From Anthostomella pinea (Eukaryota; Ascomycota; Sordariomycetes; Xylariales; Xylariaceae), in assembly GCA_963556695.1 (NCBI GenBank), contig CAUWAG010000006.1:3658001-3722000 (forward strand): a DNA stretch of 64,000 nucleotides. The letters run 5' to 3'. The position numbers were made by a program, and so were the translations under genes. The number at the start of each line of letters is the position of its first letter. Position 1 is the first letter of the stretch. Shown piece after piece: positions 12,791-24,864 of this stretch. Under the pieces are notes generated by a model. That model was not told the DNA's origin, ran no database searches, and was given only the letters and a program-made list of their open reading frames with translations.

Positions 12791-15191
12791 GTTGGCGGTT
12801 TGCAAGAGTGATTTGGTGGTTGTGGTGTTGAGCGTTTGGCGAAAAGTGGTGAATAGAGATGAGAAAGATATTTTTCTTCTGTCAAGTATTTCCAGTCTAA
12901 TTGTACGTCGGTGTGCTTCATAAGTTAGATGGTGCCATATTGGCATTGAGGTTGAGGGAGAAGACCAACAGAGTTCAGCCATGAGCCACCAAAAACAATA
13001 ACAATTGTCAATTTGCTCAAGGTTACGGCAGAGCCTGACTTGATTTCACAACATCGATACCATCTCTCAACCTGTGGGTTGGGAACACGAAGACTTCATA
13101 AGTTAGAGTTCAACAGATAGCGCCTGTGAGCCTCAAGAGCACTTGAGGTAATATCGATTCTTTGCATGTGGCTGAACGGGCTCCTTCCCTGAAAGCTTAG
13201 TTCATCCGACAATTTCAGTGATTGTTATCTTCCTCGTGAACTTATACTTGTCGCGCGGCTCTTATGTCTACTTTTACACGTCAGTATCCACGTGTCGTTG
13301 TAGGGATGCTTTCGGTTCGTACCCCCTTTTCAGCCCACGATATACCGCCTGTGACCAACTGCGAATTTTTACATGTACAGTACTTCTAACGCTTATGGCC
13401 TCAAGAAACTTGCCGTCTTTCTACCCCCTTGCACCTCCTCACCTGCCCATTGTCAAAGGGCCTTCTTTTCAGCGAATCGGAATTCTGGCCATGCCTCTCT
13501 TCCCGTCAGCTAATCCCGGCGTAAATATTAAGCCGTAATGTACATACAATTAGTCATCTAGAATCAATTAAACTTCACCGATATACCTTGTCGCCGAGGA
13601 CTTGGACTAAGGAACTCGTAAGACGCGTGCCGTTTGTGTCTACGCGTGTGAAGAACGCGATGAACACACGTCAAAACTTGGCGCGGTACATGGCTGGAGG
13701 CTGCAAACGGGTGACGAGATTGTCAGCGCAGGAGTGGTGGAGCAGGTGTTTTGATAACATTGAATGGTCAGGTGAGGAGGTCAAGGGGATATTTGAGTTC
13801 CGTACCAGATTCTGCCTCGTGGCATGGCCCCGATAACCTCTGCCATTACGGTACTACACTGGCCCCGTAACACTGTGCCTTGTGGTAGCGTTATCCAGAA
13901 TAAGGACCAGGGTCACGAATGGTGGCTATTGGTCTGTATTCTGGAAGTTGCTTGATTGAAAGGAAGGATGGGTGGTGCTCCCATCCCAGAAGTAGCTATC
14001 ATCCCAGTTGGGTACAAATCAGGTACAAACGGGTACCCGTTGGGCTCCAAGGTACCTTGTATCCTGGTCCGTGACCCATCCGTCATTGTGGCTGGAAAAT
14101 GGGTTGAGGAGCCACAACACAACGTAAGGATATGCACAGCATCCACCATCGCACCAGGCCGTTAAATCTGTGGTCTAGGGAGCCTTCACAATCAATCTGG
14201 TTCACCCCTCAAGCGAGGTACTTTACCTGGCCATGGTGAACGGTGCTGTAGTATCCCGAACCCAGCACGACCACCATCGCTCATGGCCATGCTGGCTGCC
14301 AACCACATCAATCTCTTTGTCCGGGAACAATGTCAATACAACTTTGAGTTCGCAGCCAAGATATGACTACCGATATGAACGGTACTGACGACGTTGATTG
14401 TCACTTGTTGATCGCGCCAAGCCTCAAACGCCACCGAGACGCGGTGTCGTCTGCCGTCGAGGAGCGAGCGCGTCGACACGAAACCACAGCCTTGTTGAGC
14501 AAATAAGTAACCCATAACTTAAATCACACGTGCTAGATCATTTGATTACGGGTGCCACCGATTGTTTGCCACCACAACGAGTGCCTATGGTAATCAAAAC
14601 TTACTTGCTACCTACGTCCTACCTACCTAAGTCTGCGCCAAATCCAAAAACCCCCCATGAATCCCAGATGGCAGACCCCAATCGAGCCACGTGACGCGCG
14701 ATGCGAGTATTTGAAAAAGATCAGGGTTCCGGTTGATGACAAATGTATGTGGAGGACTGGATGGGTACACGAGCGTATTCTGACATGGTACACACGGCAT
14801 CGGATACGTGCTTGCTCGGAAGCATGGAAGTTCTTGTGCGCCGACACAAACCGCCTCCTAGGATAAATGTACACCCTGTTCGGTGACCGTGAACAGGTCT
14901 TGGGGTTTGATGTTTGCATTCGTTCAATGATGATGGAGCAGGTTGAACTGCAGGGGACTTTGACACTGCTATGATGATAGCAGACCTCACTCCTTCGGAT
15001 ATGCAACAACAACACATGTAGTCTTTGCAGGATGATGTGTTTCGCGGTATCTGGTGCTTCTCAATACTCTGTTCTGAAGTTATCGAACCAGGGGCTTCCA
15101 TTCCCATTGGTCTCAGCACCTGCTCGCCCCCTTACTTTTCCTGCCTGCCCCCCTTTTTCCGCTTATATGATCCGCACGATCTCATCTCACC
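12791..15191. other. Intergenic region
   Basis: No gene, RNA or mobile element recognised over 2.4 kb. TACCTACC-type simple sequence occurs near 14610-14632. The 3' end of the SAICAR synthetase gene abuts the right edge. Confidence 0.5.
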
Positions 15192-16681
15192 CTAGCTCTC
15201 CTCCTGCAACGCCTCCTCCAGCGTCTTGCCAGTAAGTCTCTGGAAGACCTCGCGATACCGATCGCTTGTAGCCTGGAGGACGTCGTCAGGCACGACGACG
15301 CCCTCCTTGCCCTTCAGCCCCTCCTTTGTCAGCCAGTTCCGCAGGAACTGCTTGTCGAAGGACTCTTGGTCGCGGCCGGGCTGCATGATTCACAATTGGA
15401 GTTAGTTTCACGCCAGTTCCAGTAAAATATTTTCTTGCTTGAATCATTGGCGAGCTCGGATTTGTGTGGACTGTTCCTCCAGTACTCATAGTCTAGGGAG
15501 GGCGAGATGGCGGATGTTCTGCGATACGCACCTCGTACTTGTCTTTGGGCCACATGCGCGACGAATCGGAGGTGAGAACCTCGTCTACGAGAACTATTTC
15601 GTCGGTCTCTTCATCAAGGCTGTCGGATGTTCACCAGTCAGTGCATGTCTTGTCCAGTGCTTTCGGGCGGGTTGGGAAGGCCTTGAAAATCACCAGGGGT
15701 AGTTAAATTCTAGAAGGCATCATCTGAGGAGTGACATCAATCCACCCCATAGAGGCAGCAGAACCGCAATAAGGGGCGATGCAAAGACCTGGAGATACTA
15801 ACCCGAACTCGAATTTCGTATCGGCTATTATGATCCCACGCTGCACCCACCGCACAAGTTAGTCCTGTCCTGAACTAGAAGTGGCAGACGTGCTGCGGCC
15901 CTCGGGCCCCCAAGCTCGGCAGGGGAAGGCATGGCATGTCCATAGTACTAACCTCGTCAGCATACGCCTGGCCGGCCTTGAAAACGGCAAGCGCAAGTTC
16001 CTCAATACGCGCAGCGTATTTCTCGCCGACGATGGCCGCGGCACGCTCTCGGGAGATGTTCTCGTCAGATTGGCCAAGCGGCGCTTTGGTAGCTAGAAGG
16101 GGGGTTAGAACTTTGACCATAGCGGCTAGAAGGTGGAGGAAGGATGGAGCAGGAGTGAGAGGTAATACGAAGAAGATAGGAAGATGGAAGATAAGCTTAC
16201 AAGGCGTGTAAATGGGACCACCGGGCACGGTGCCGCACTCGGGGATCCCGGCCGGCATCGCCATGCCGTGGACTGTGCCCTTGGCCGAGTACTCCTTCCA
16301 TGATGAGCCGGTGATGTAGCCGCGCACAATAGCCTCCAGCGGAAACACCTTCAGCTTCCGCACCGTCATACTGCGCCCCGCCACCGTCTGCCGGTCCGTG
16401 GCCGACAGGGCGTCGGGCGCCCGCGTGGCCAGGAAGTGGGTGCGGAGCCCCGGGACCAGGCGCGGCAGCAGGCGGAACCAGTGCGCCGACAGCTGGGTCA
16501 GCAGTGCGCCCTTGTGCGGGACGCCGTTGGCCATGACGACGTCGTAGGCCGAGACGCGGTCGGTGGTGACGAAGAGCAGCGACGCGGCGTCGATGTCGTA
16601 CAGGTCGCGCACCTTGCCCGTCGAGAGCTTGGGCAGGGAGGTGAGGGGCACCTCTGTGAGGACGGCTTGGGAGGAGGCCAT
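15192..16681 (-). CDS. ADE1: Phosphoribosylaminoimidazole-succinocarboxamide (SAICAR) synthetase
   Basis: It catalyses the ATP-dependent ligation of CAIR with aspartate to give SAICAR in cytosolic de novo purine synthesis. There are five exons: 16681-16201, 16092-15953, 15840-15803, 15619-15532 and 15380-15192. They total 936 nt and encode 311 residues, close to the yeast enzyme's length. All introns are GT-AG with visible TAAC branch sites. Diagnostic motifs are GKVRDLYD near residue 21, FVTTDRVSAYD near 37, EAIVRGYITGSSWKEY near 118, SDENIS near 168 and the signature ADTKFEFG spanning exon 3 and 4. The start is the ATG beginning MASSQAV; upstream in-frame sequence begins only with GTG. It is a single-copy housekeeping gene with no sign of decay. 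Confidence 0.96.
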
Positions 16682-18659
16682 CTTGGTGCTCTCGGTTGTT
16701 ATTGTGGTTTTTTGGTCGTGAACTGCAGACTGCACTTGATGAGTTGATTATTGCTTGGGTGATGGCCTCGTGAGCTGCGTGGTCTGATAGTCACGTTTTT
16801 TGGTGTTCCGTTCTAGCTCGGACCCCTACTGAACTGAAAACTTTGCTGGGTCGGAGCAGATCGGCGCTCCAATTGAGCTTCTTCCCGCATCACCACCAAC
16901 ATTGGATGGCTCTACGCTTGTACTACATACAATTGAAGCAGACAACGCTTTTGCAAAGCTATCGACTTAAAGGGATCGTGGTCAGTGGAGAAGCGTCTTC
17001 AACGACTTTTTCCCGGTGTCAGTTGAGTGCATAGATGATGGATTTCTCCCACCGTCAAATCGAAGCTTGAAGGGAGCTTCATGCGGCAAACATGACCTGT
17101 GGAAACTCGGCAACGTGCCACGCTGCAACAATGGCATATGCTGCTAGTTCCGTTCCGGCGTGACGGGGCCGGGACGGGAGCTCGTCGGTACATGGCGGAA
17201 CTCAGGGGTTCGCGGTGCGGCGAGCGGGCTGAGACGCGGAGGTTGTCCCCGATGCGATGGTTGGTATTGGTGATGGGAGGGTTCGAACATACTGTGCGGC
17301 ATATTGAATGACCTGGATAGGTATGTCCAGATGACAAGTGTCTCAAGCTGAGGAGACGTACCTACCCTTCCGAGCCGTCATATTGACCAGGAATTGAGTC
17401 TGGACAGTTGCTCCTGAGTCCAAGTGAGTGTCGTGGTCGTCGACCAGACGCGCGCCAATCAGAAAGTATCAAGCAGCGATTCGTGTCGAGCCGATGTATC
17501 AGGCTTCACGGACGCTTCATGTCATCATCTCATCTTTTCGATACCCCATCAGCATCAGCATCAGCCATCATCAATCATGAGATGAGCGCTAGAGTTTCTA
17601 GACACATTGGTATATCCATGACTGAATGGTAATGAATCAGAGACAGGACGAAATGACAAGTGAAGTTGAAGGTCCATGTTGATGAGAGTGGTGAACAGCG
17701 GAAGAGGTCGAAACACAGCGAATTCACCGCTGCGATCTCGCGGATTTGATGGATTGATTCACTGGCCAGGGATATCTCTCAGGGGGCCGTCAGTGCGCGT
17801 TGTGGGTCTGGTGCAGGGACCATGGTTGCGACGTCGTTTTGCGGGTTTCAGATCGACTTTTGCGACCCGTCTGTTGCGCCAAGACTCAACGGTCGACATC
17901 CCCCCTGAGTCCTATCGTGGTCGACAAGCAAGAACAGCATCGATTATACGAACAGGCTGAGGGAGACTCACGTTGATTATTGTTACGGAACACAGAACTG
18001 GAGTTTCTTTGGAGCTGGGAATAGATAATATCCAACGAACCACTTCTCACTTTCCCAGCTGCACACCGACTCCAGTCGTTTCGGGTCCCTGTTCTGACGG
18101 CGATCAGGCCAAGAGTCACATAAGGTACCATGCTGCCTCCAGCTGCCATTGACGACATGTCTTGCAACTGCCGGCCAGTTCGCCAGTCAGAATCAGGCAT
18201 TGTTGGCAGTGGTAACGTCAGTTGGTGCGTTGCGAGTTTCTCCTAATAATAACCGATGAAGAAGAGGCTCACGCGTCAGTCAAGCAAGGTATGAATGGCA
18301 AGGGGCCTGTTCAACCCCAGACGCGGCAACTTCGAGCTCTCAAAGACCCAGTGGTCCAGCAACCTCGAGATTCTCAACATTTGCGACTCCCAGTCTCCGC
18401 TCTTCATATGGTATGCTTCTCTCAACTTACTTGGACTATTTGATTGCCTGGTGTGCATCGTACATATCACTGTCGAAGGTGGTTACTATTGCATCGTGGA
18501 GCGTTGCCTTCGAGAGTACCACATATCTTGAACTTGTCTTCACCAACGACTCTCCGCCACGCAGGGCCTTGGACAAGCCTCACCGGAAACTTGCTCATTC
18601 TCCCTCATACTTGGCATCAGCCCACTCTCCTCAAAACTTCAACACTCCACCACACCACC
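16682..18659. other. Divergent promoter region between ADE1 and the amino-acid permease
   Basis: Nearly 2 kb between two divergently transcribed genes, with no coding support. A CATCAG/CATCAT microsatellite lies near 17547-17575. The last 150 bp before 18660 are CA-rich (CTCCACCACACCACC), typical of a fungal 5' leader next to a start codon. Confidence 0.55.
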
Positions 18660-20711
18660 ATGGTGCCATCGCCCCTCGACATCGACAGATTAGCTTCACC
18701 ACCAAGAGCATCATGCTCATATAACAGCGGAGCCCTCAGCGCCGCCCTATCGCCGTTGCGGAACAACTTCGAGCTCAGCTGTCGGTCTCCTCTTACACCA
18801 CGCAGACCCTCAATCGATGCGCAACAACAACACCACCGGGCCGGAGCTGCCCAGAAGCACTCGACTGCCGTTAAATACTTGTCGCTGCCAAGTAGCTTTC
18901 CTCCACCAAACGTCGCCCTGGGCTCGGCCAGCACATATGATGGGAAGTTCTCTGTCAGCGGGCCAGATACATCAAGTTCTACGGTCTTCTCGCGGTCAGA
19001 TCAACCATGGACCCTGCCGCCCACAACGCCTGCTCTCCTGTTTGGAGAGCCCCGGGATGATGAAGGAAAGCTGGGCGTCATGTCGGCCATCAACATCATC
19101 GTCGGCAAGACGTTAGGGGTCGGTGCTTACACCATTCCCTCTGCCATTTTCGCTGGTGTCGGTTCCGTTGGAATGACTTTGGCACTATGGATTATAGGGG
19201 CCATCATATCCTTCTGTGGCCTGGCAGTCTATCTCGAGCTCGGCACGGCACTGCCCAAAAGCGGCGGGGAACGAGTTTACCTCGAGCGCATCTTCCGCCA
19301 CCCATACATGTTGGCGACGTGTATGTTCATGACATACGTCGTCCTTCTAGGCTTCTCAGCGCCGAACGCTATTGTACTGGGCGAGTATGCTCTGTATGCG
19401 TTCAATATCACGGGCAACAAATGGAACGTCCGTGTCGTCGCAGTGTTGGCAGTGTCAGTCCTGTGCTACACACACGCACGACACCCTCGGACCGGCCTAA
19501 AGCTCATCAACGTTCTGGGCATGGGCAAGCTCGTCATCCTAGCCATCGTTATCATTTCCGGGGTCGCCGGCGGCCTGATGGGTCTCGGAGCGCAGTCTGC
19601 AAGCAATTTGAGCGCCCGAAGACTCGACCCATTCTTCTCGGATCAGATGTTCACGAGCACGGCCCAGCGAAACTTCAGCAACATCTGGGAGGGGTCGTCG
19701 ATGCAGCCTTATAACTATGCAACAGCCCTCCTCAAAGTCATCTATTGCTTCCGCGGCTATAGTACTGCGAACCAGGTGCTCTCCGAGGTGAAGAATCCCG
19801 TCCGCACCCTCAGGATCGCCGCCCCTGTCGCACTGGGCATCGTCTCAGTAGCGTACCTGGCCGTGAACGTCGCCTTCTTTCTGGTAGTGGACAAAGACGA
19901 CTTCAAGGCCTCGGGCGTCATCGTAGCGGGCATCTTCTTCCGCAATGTCTTCGGCGAGACCTTGGGGGCGCACGTCCTGCCCTTCTTCATCATCATCTCA
20001 GCTGCTGGCAACATCGCCGCCACGTCCTTTGCCCAAGCCCGCGTCAACGAGGAGCTTGCCAAGGACGGGCTGTTGCCGCTTAGTACCTTCTGGACCACGA
20101 CAGAGGAGAAATCCGACTGCAGGCCCTCCTCCAAGGGTGCTGCGTCCCCCTTCCCGTCTGCCAAGGCAGGGACGAAGACAACGCCCGTCCGCGGCCTCCT
20201 GCTGCACTGGTTCGTCACTGCGGCTGTGATCGTCTTCCCACCCTCCGACAGCATATACAACTTCCTCGTCAACATCGGCGGCTACCCGGTCAGCGTCGTC
20301 TCGGTCGCCATCAGTGGCGGGCTGCTGCATCTGCAGCTGAACCCTGCCCAGCGCTGGCGGTCGCCGTTCCCGGCCAGCCGCGTCGCCGTCTGCGTGTTTC
20401 TGTTCTTCAACAGTCTGCTTCTTGTCCTGCCTTGGATCCCACCTGCGGATGGTGCAGATGGTAGTGGGGGCGAGGGCGAGGGTGGGTTTCCGTACTATGC
20501 CTACCCGGTCACGGCGCTGGCGGTGCTGGGCAGCGGTGCCGTGTATTGGGGTTGGTGGCGCGTTAGACAGGGGAAGATGCTGGTTCGTTTGAGCAGGATG
20601 GGGGATCATGTTGGTGGTAGAGATAGGCATAGGGATAGGGGGGATGCCAGTACTGCGGCGGAGGCGTGGGGGCTGCTGGGAGGGGAGTTAGAGGGTTGCG
20701 ATGAGCGGTAG
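18660..20711 (+). CDS. APC-superfamily amino-acid permease (MUP1 / LAT-like)
   Basis: A single exon encoding 683 residues with ATG at 18660 in a good context (ACCACCATGG). The first ~135 residues are a hydrophilic, Ser/Pro-rich cytosolic tail. The transporter core begins with GVMSAINIIVGKTLGVGAYT, the conserved unwound first helix of the LAT/methionine-permease group, followed by AVYLELGTALPKSGGERVYL. About a dozen hydrophobic segments follow. YCFRGYSTANQVLSEVKNP is the family's typical TM6 region. A polar insert sits near residues 485-515. The C-terminal tail is charged (DRHRDRG). The likely role is uptake of methionine or another neutral amino acid across the plasma membrane; the exact substrate is inference. 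No frameshift or repeat-induced damage is visible. Confidence 0.9.
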   Translation: MVPSPLDIDRLASPPRASCSYNSGALSAALSPLRNNFELSCRSPLTPRRPSIDAQQQHHRAGAAQKHSTAVKYLSLPSSFPPPNVALGSASTYDGKFSVSGPDTSSSTVFSRSDQPWTLPPTTPALLFGEPRDDEGKLGVMSAINIIVGKTLGVGAYTIPSAIFAGVGSVGMTLALWIIGAIISFCGLAVYLELGTALPKSGGERVYLERIFRHPYMLATCMFMTYVVLLGFSAPNAIVLGEYALYAFNITGNKWNVRVVAVLAVSVLCYTHARHPRTGLKLINVLGMGKLVILAIVIISGVAGGLMGLGAQSASNLSARRLDPFFSDQMFTSTAQRNFSNIWEGSSMQPYNYATALLKVIYCFRGYSTANQVLSEVKNPVRTLRIAAPVALGIVSVAYLAVNVAFFLVVDKDDFKASGVIVAGIFFRNVFGETLGAHVLPFFIIISAAGNIAATSFAQARVNEELAKDGLLPLSTFWTTTEEKSDCRPSSKGAASPFPSAKAGTKTTPVRGLLLHWFVTAAVIVFPPSDSIYNFLVNIGGYPVSVVSVAISGGLLHLQLNPAQRWRSPFPASRVAVCVFLFFNSLLLVLPWIPPADGADGSGGEGEGGFPYYAYPVTALAVLGSGAVYWGWWRVRQGKMLVRLSRMGDHVGGRDRHRDRGDASTAAEAWGLLGGELEGCDER

Positions 20712-21158
20712 ACGGCTAGAGAAACTGAATGCTGCGTATCAACCAAATGTCATAGGATCATCCTTCTATACTATCTTCTACCTATTAACCCCAAGCTGCC
20801 AAGCTTCACAAAGGATCGAAAGGCTACAAGCTAGTTCCACCGAATCCAGCTCCTCATATGTAGGCCAAGTCCCTATTATTATAACTAGCTCCGTGCTCAT
20901 TTATTTATAAATACTCCCACAAAGGATGGCGACCTATGTTTAAGTATGAGATCATCGCATCGGGCCGCCTCAGACTCTAGATAGTTGCCTAAACTATTTT
21001 TATATCATCATCTGGCTAGCTGCATTAGCTAAGTGGTCCCCTGGCAGCCACGTTCATGCGATGCTGCGATACTTATTGGTACCACAAAGCGCCTACAATC
21101 ACGAGCAATTCCAATAGTGACCGCGAAGCACTGTTTCTAGGCCTTGCATCACATCGCC
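20712..21158. other. Short intergenic region upstream of GH76
   Basis: It contains AT-richer sequence including TTTATTTATAAATA near 20897-20910, which may act as a promoter element for the GH76 gene 250 bp downstream. Nothing else is seen. Confidence 0.4.
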
Positions 21159-22333
21159 ATGCGGCTCGTCGAAATCATGCTCACGGCGTCATGCCTTGCG
21201 ACTGGCGCGCTATCTGCATCCAGTACGAGCAGCGCCGACCACTACCAATCATCCGCCGAAGCCGCCCTCACAAAGCTTCAAACCTGGTACAACGAAGACA
21301 CGGGCCAATGGAAGAGCTACACTCCCTCCTGGTGGCAATCGGCCAACCAGCTCACGACATTGCTCGACATGGTCCGGCTCGGAAGCTCGGAGGCCGCCAA
21401 GATCGCAGACACCGTGGTCCCGAATACATTCCACCGCAACGGTGACCACGCCTTCAAAAACGCCTACTACGACGACGAGGGCTGGTGGGCAGTGGCCTGG
21501 ATGCGGGCCTACGAAGTCACGCACAACAAGGACTACCTCGAGACGGCGGAGGGCCTGTTCAAGGACATGACGGGCGGCTGGGGCACGAACTGCTCCGCCG
21601 ACGGCGGCCTGTGGTGGGACAAGGACCACACGGACATCTCGCCCATCTCGAACACGCTCTTCATCCAGGTGGCGGCGTGGCTGGCCAACAGAGTGCCGGA
21701 GGATCGCAAGCAGTATTATGCCGACTGGGCCGTGAAGGCCTGGGGGATTTTTAGGGGGAGCGAGATGTATTGGCCGGAGAAACACCTCGTGGGGGGCGGC
21801 ATTGATATCGAGACTTGCCATACGAGGGAGACTACTTGGGGGTACACGTATTACGACGGCACGCTCATCTCGGCGCTGTGTGGGTTGACGGTTGCGACTG
21901 GGAAGGAGGAATATAGGGACGAGGCGCATCTGATTGCGGCGGCTGTGATGGATACAAGTACGTGGTATCTCGAATCCTCGCTAGTCAAACAGCCCATGAA
22001 AGAGTGACTGACTGCTAACTCGAGTTATCATTCGCAGTGTCCGAAGACGGCGAACTGCAGGAACAGCACATAAGCCAAGCGCACCCAGGACAAGCGGCAC
22101 CACAGTGGAAGGGGATCTTCATGCGCGGGCTGCTACACCTCCACCAGCAGAGTCCCCGCCCCGAGTACAAGGCCTTCGCCCAAAAGTCAGCCGATAGCAT
22201 CCTGGCGAACGACAAGAATGACGAGGGGGCGCTGGGCCCCGATTGGAATGGGCCTTTCTACGGCCCTGCCAATGCTAGTCCGCATAGCTCGGCTATGGAT
22301 GCCGTCGTGGCGGCTTGGGGTGCGTCGATGTGA
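21159..22333 (+). CDS. Secreted glycoside hydrolase family 76 (alpha-1,6-mannanase type)
   Basis: Two exons, 21159-21957 and 22038-22333, separated by an 80-bp intron (donor GTACGT, branch GCTAACTC, acceptor CGCAG), give 364 residues. I chose the ATG at 21159 (MRLVEIML) because it opens a signal peptide of about 20 residues ending near ALSASS. Characteristic GH76 features are NAYYDDEGWWAVAWMRAY near 103-120, with the paired acidic residues, GGLWWDKDH near 150, NTLFIQVAAWLANR near 167 and the TWGYTYYDG segment near 227. Members hydrolyse or transglycosylate alpha-1,6-mannan in fungal walls. There is no C-terminal hydrophobic GPI signal, so the product is probably soluble and extracellular rather than a DFG5/DCW1-type anchored protein. 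Confidence 0.93.
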
Positions 22334-22728
22334 TTGATGTCACGCTGTGGAGGGGACTGAGACGTAGTTACCGTGGATTACGTGTATCAAGGGAATAGGC
22401 GTTGACTTCGAAACGGTACGGAGTACGCCTAGATTATCAGTCCTCCAGTAGGGTTGTAGAAACCGGCAAAGCCTCCGCTGAGGTTGCACATCCAGTCATG
22501 CTTCTTCTCTAAACTCTGGAAAACGGCTTGCATCGCTGTATTGTCATGCTTGCCAGGTTCGGCGAGCCTGAGAAGCAGACCTCATGTATTACGGTATAAG
22601 CCTATCTCTGCGATATACGTCGAGGTAAGGTCGCGGTCCTGGCTACAAGAACTCTTCGAGGTGCGCTTTCATTCTATCGCACGAGTCATCGCGATCTTTC
22701 AGTGTCGAATGGTGTTGCTGGGACTCGC
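22334..22728. other. Spacer between GH76 and HET relic
   Basis: A convergent 3' region; nothing recognisable. Any missing C-terminal part of the HET domain would be expected here on the minus strand, but no conserved segment is readable. Confidence 0.5.
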
Positions 22729-23079
22729 CTACCGCTCCATCATATGCGTCGCAGTTTCATATATCGTCTCCATCATGTTCATCTGCTCGCACATCTCCTC
22801 GAGATCCTGTTGATTGATACAGAGAGCACCGATCCACATTGTAGACTGATTTTGGGATCGGAGAGCTCTCAGGGCGGCGTATAACTTATCTGTTACTTGC
22901 ACGTTCTTGCCATTGATCTCCACCACGCTTGCCTTGGCAGAGTCATCCCGTATATAAGAGAGGGTGATGTAATCCGGCTCGTCGTGTAGTGATACGATCC
23001 GCAAAACGCCATTGATAGTGGTGGGCGAATCTGGGCCAGGTGTGATGTCAAGCACACGGAATTCTTTCTTGGCTGTATT
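22729..23079 (-). pseudogene. Truncated HET (heterokaryon incompatibility) domain in frame with upstream ULD gene
   Basis: Directly after the TAG that ends the ULD gene, the same frame runs on for 116 codons with no ATG near its start: KKEFRVLDITPG, then PDYITLSYIRDD, corresponding to the family's YxALSYxWGD block, then TMWIGALCINQQDLEE, corresponding to IWIDALCINQ. It stops at a second TAG. HET domains mediate programmed cell death after non-self recognition. Here the Trp-Gly of block 1 and the Asp of block 2 are replaced and the distal part of the domain is absent, so it is almost certainly not functional. It looks like the former C-terminal half of a larger ULD-HET protein. Confidence 0.75.
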
Positions 23080-24470
23080 CTAAGCTCGATACATGTCCGG
23101 GAAAGACTTCGGAGGCTCAGGGTTGATCGAAACACGCGCGAAGTCGCACGGCCTGCACAAGTCTTCGGAATGCCAAGGTTCTGTGGTTCTCGGTTCGCTT
23201 GCCTTTGTCGCTAAGGTATGTCCTCCGTGTACGGTTATCGGCGCGCCTTGCGATTGTTCATCTAGTGGAACCATGGGCGTGTGATCATAGTCCAGAAACC
23301 TCTTGTACCAGAGGCCACACTGCGAACTGTAACAGGAATCAGCATGCCAACCGACACAACAAAGTCCAGTGGATGCGACTTACCATGTATGCTCACGCGT
23401 GTTACCTGGGGCCTTAGAGTTGCCGCATCTCGGGCACGCTTCCGTCTCAACCTCGCTAGCTTGAAAGAGGATGCTCATGTCAATGTATCGACCAGGCCGG
23501 AATGCCGAGATGAAGGGCTGTGACGCATCAAGTTCGCTGCGAGCGAATCGATCGTGAAGTCGAAACAAGCCACGCCGAACACGATGAAGACCCGGTCGAT
23601 TGGCGAAGTTGTCGTAAAGCAGCGAGTGGAAAGTCTGTCGTTCTCATTAGCGTGCGTCTCAGGAAGCTGGGCAGTGAAGACAAGCTTACCCGCCATGTCA
23701 AAGTCAAGTTGGGGTCGATGATGAATGGATTGCCGTGGGCATCAGTGAAATATGCTAGACGAAGATCGATCCGGCTCGGCAGCCTCTCCATAAGCAGCCG
23801 CAACTGGCTGCACAGTATGATGGACATCATGGCAATGCCATACATCAGCTGCTCGAAAGTCCTTCCAAGCACTGCCAATGAGGTCGACATTCTTGACTGC
23901 GATTCTGAAAGCTGGTTCAGCTGCCGTCTCTGTTGTTGAAGTTCGTTGGCCGTCTGCGCGTGTACTTGTAGATTGTGCTGACTAGCCTGGACAGTGGTGT
24001 TGCTGCTCTGCCGTCAGCTCGCAGCATGTGTAGCCATGATGGTATGGTACTTACTGGGACAAGCTGATCATGACCACGCTCAACGCGGCCACGTGGCTTC
24101 GTATCTCATGCTGGAAGCCTGCGACATCTTCCTTGCTGTATAACTGCCACTGGATCTTGCGGAGGCATGCCTTCCACTGCTTGACATGTTCGTGGCCCAG
24201 AGCATGGTGGTACTTGTTCACCTTGCCTACAAACAGGCGTATGCTTTCCTCGCTCCGCCTCACGATCTCCTCAATCGACCGCTCATCCTCAAGCTGCGCA
24301 CTGACGTTGCGAGCCTGTGTTAGCGCAGTCTCTAAGCTTTTGAGCGCGGCAATAATACCGCGATACTGCGCTTTTGCTCCGGTACTATCCTTTAGGCATT
24401 TGATGATGTCGTGGATGAGCTCGAGGCCTGAGATGAAGTCGCCTACCGAGACGCCGAATGGTACCGGCAT
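23080..24470 (-). CDS. ULD (ubiquitin-like)-domain fungal signalling protein
   Basis: Four exons: 24470-24055, 24005-23690, 23634-23384 and 23326-23080. They sum to 1230 nt, in frame, for 409 residues. The N-terminus MPVPFGVSVGDFISGLELI with a following helical segment (to about residue 138) is typical of the fungal STAND/NLR-like N-terminal and ULD_2 group. A Gln-rich coiled linker encoded by exon 2 is followed by a ubiquitin-like region containing RIDLRLAYFTDAHGNPF and TFHSLLYDNF, with MSILFQ near its end. Next comes a zinc-ribbon-like pair, CPRC and CSQC, split by intron 3. The first intron needs an unusual CAGAG acceptor to keep frame. Such proteins are linked to fungal self/non-self signalling. 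It may be a truncated product, since a HET frame continues past its stop. Confidence 0.75.
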
Positions 24471-24864
24471 GGCGCCTAGCTACAGCCGCAGTCTGTTGAT
24501 GCGCATGTCAGTCAGGTTTCCATTCCTGGGTAGAGTGAAGGAGTAAGAGGAGAGAAAGAACGGCAGGAGGATGCACAATGCAGAAGGCTGTGGTTGTGGT
24601 GGCTGAGCACCTGCATGTATCACGTATGCAAGCCAGGCGGCCTCTAGCCTGCCGTCCAATACCCTGCGATACCTGGCGTCTTGCCTGCATATATCGCATA
24701 CATTTGGGTTCGGCTTATCAAAAAGCAGGAAGTTGTGCTCGTGAGACCAGGTTCGTCAGTAGGCTTAATAGATTGCTAGCCTTTCCCGGGGCATCAGCTT
24801 CCGAGCCGTAGAATCGACTACTTGTCGGGTATATGTTTCTTATCCTAGGGTCATGTCAACTGAG
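24471..24864. other. Spacer between the ULD gene and the ectodomain membrane protein gene
   Basis: Both flanking genes are on the minus strand. This holds the ULD gene's promoter side and the 3' region of the next gene. Nothing else is seen. Confidence 0.45.
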
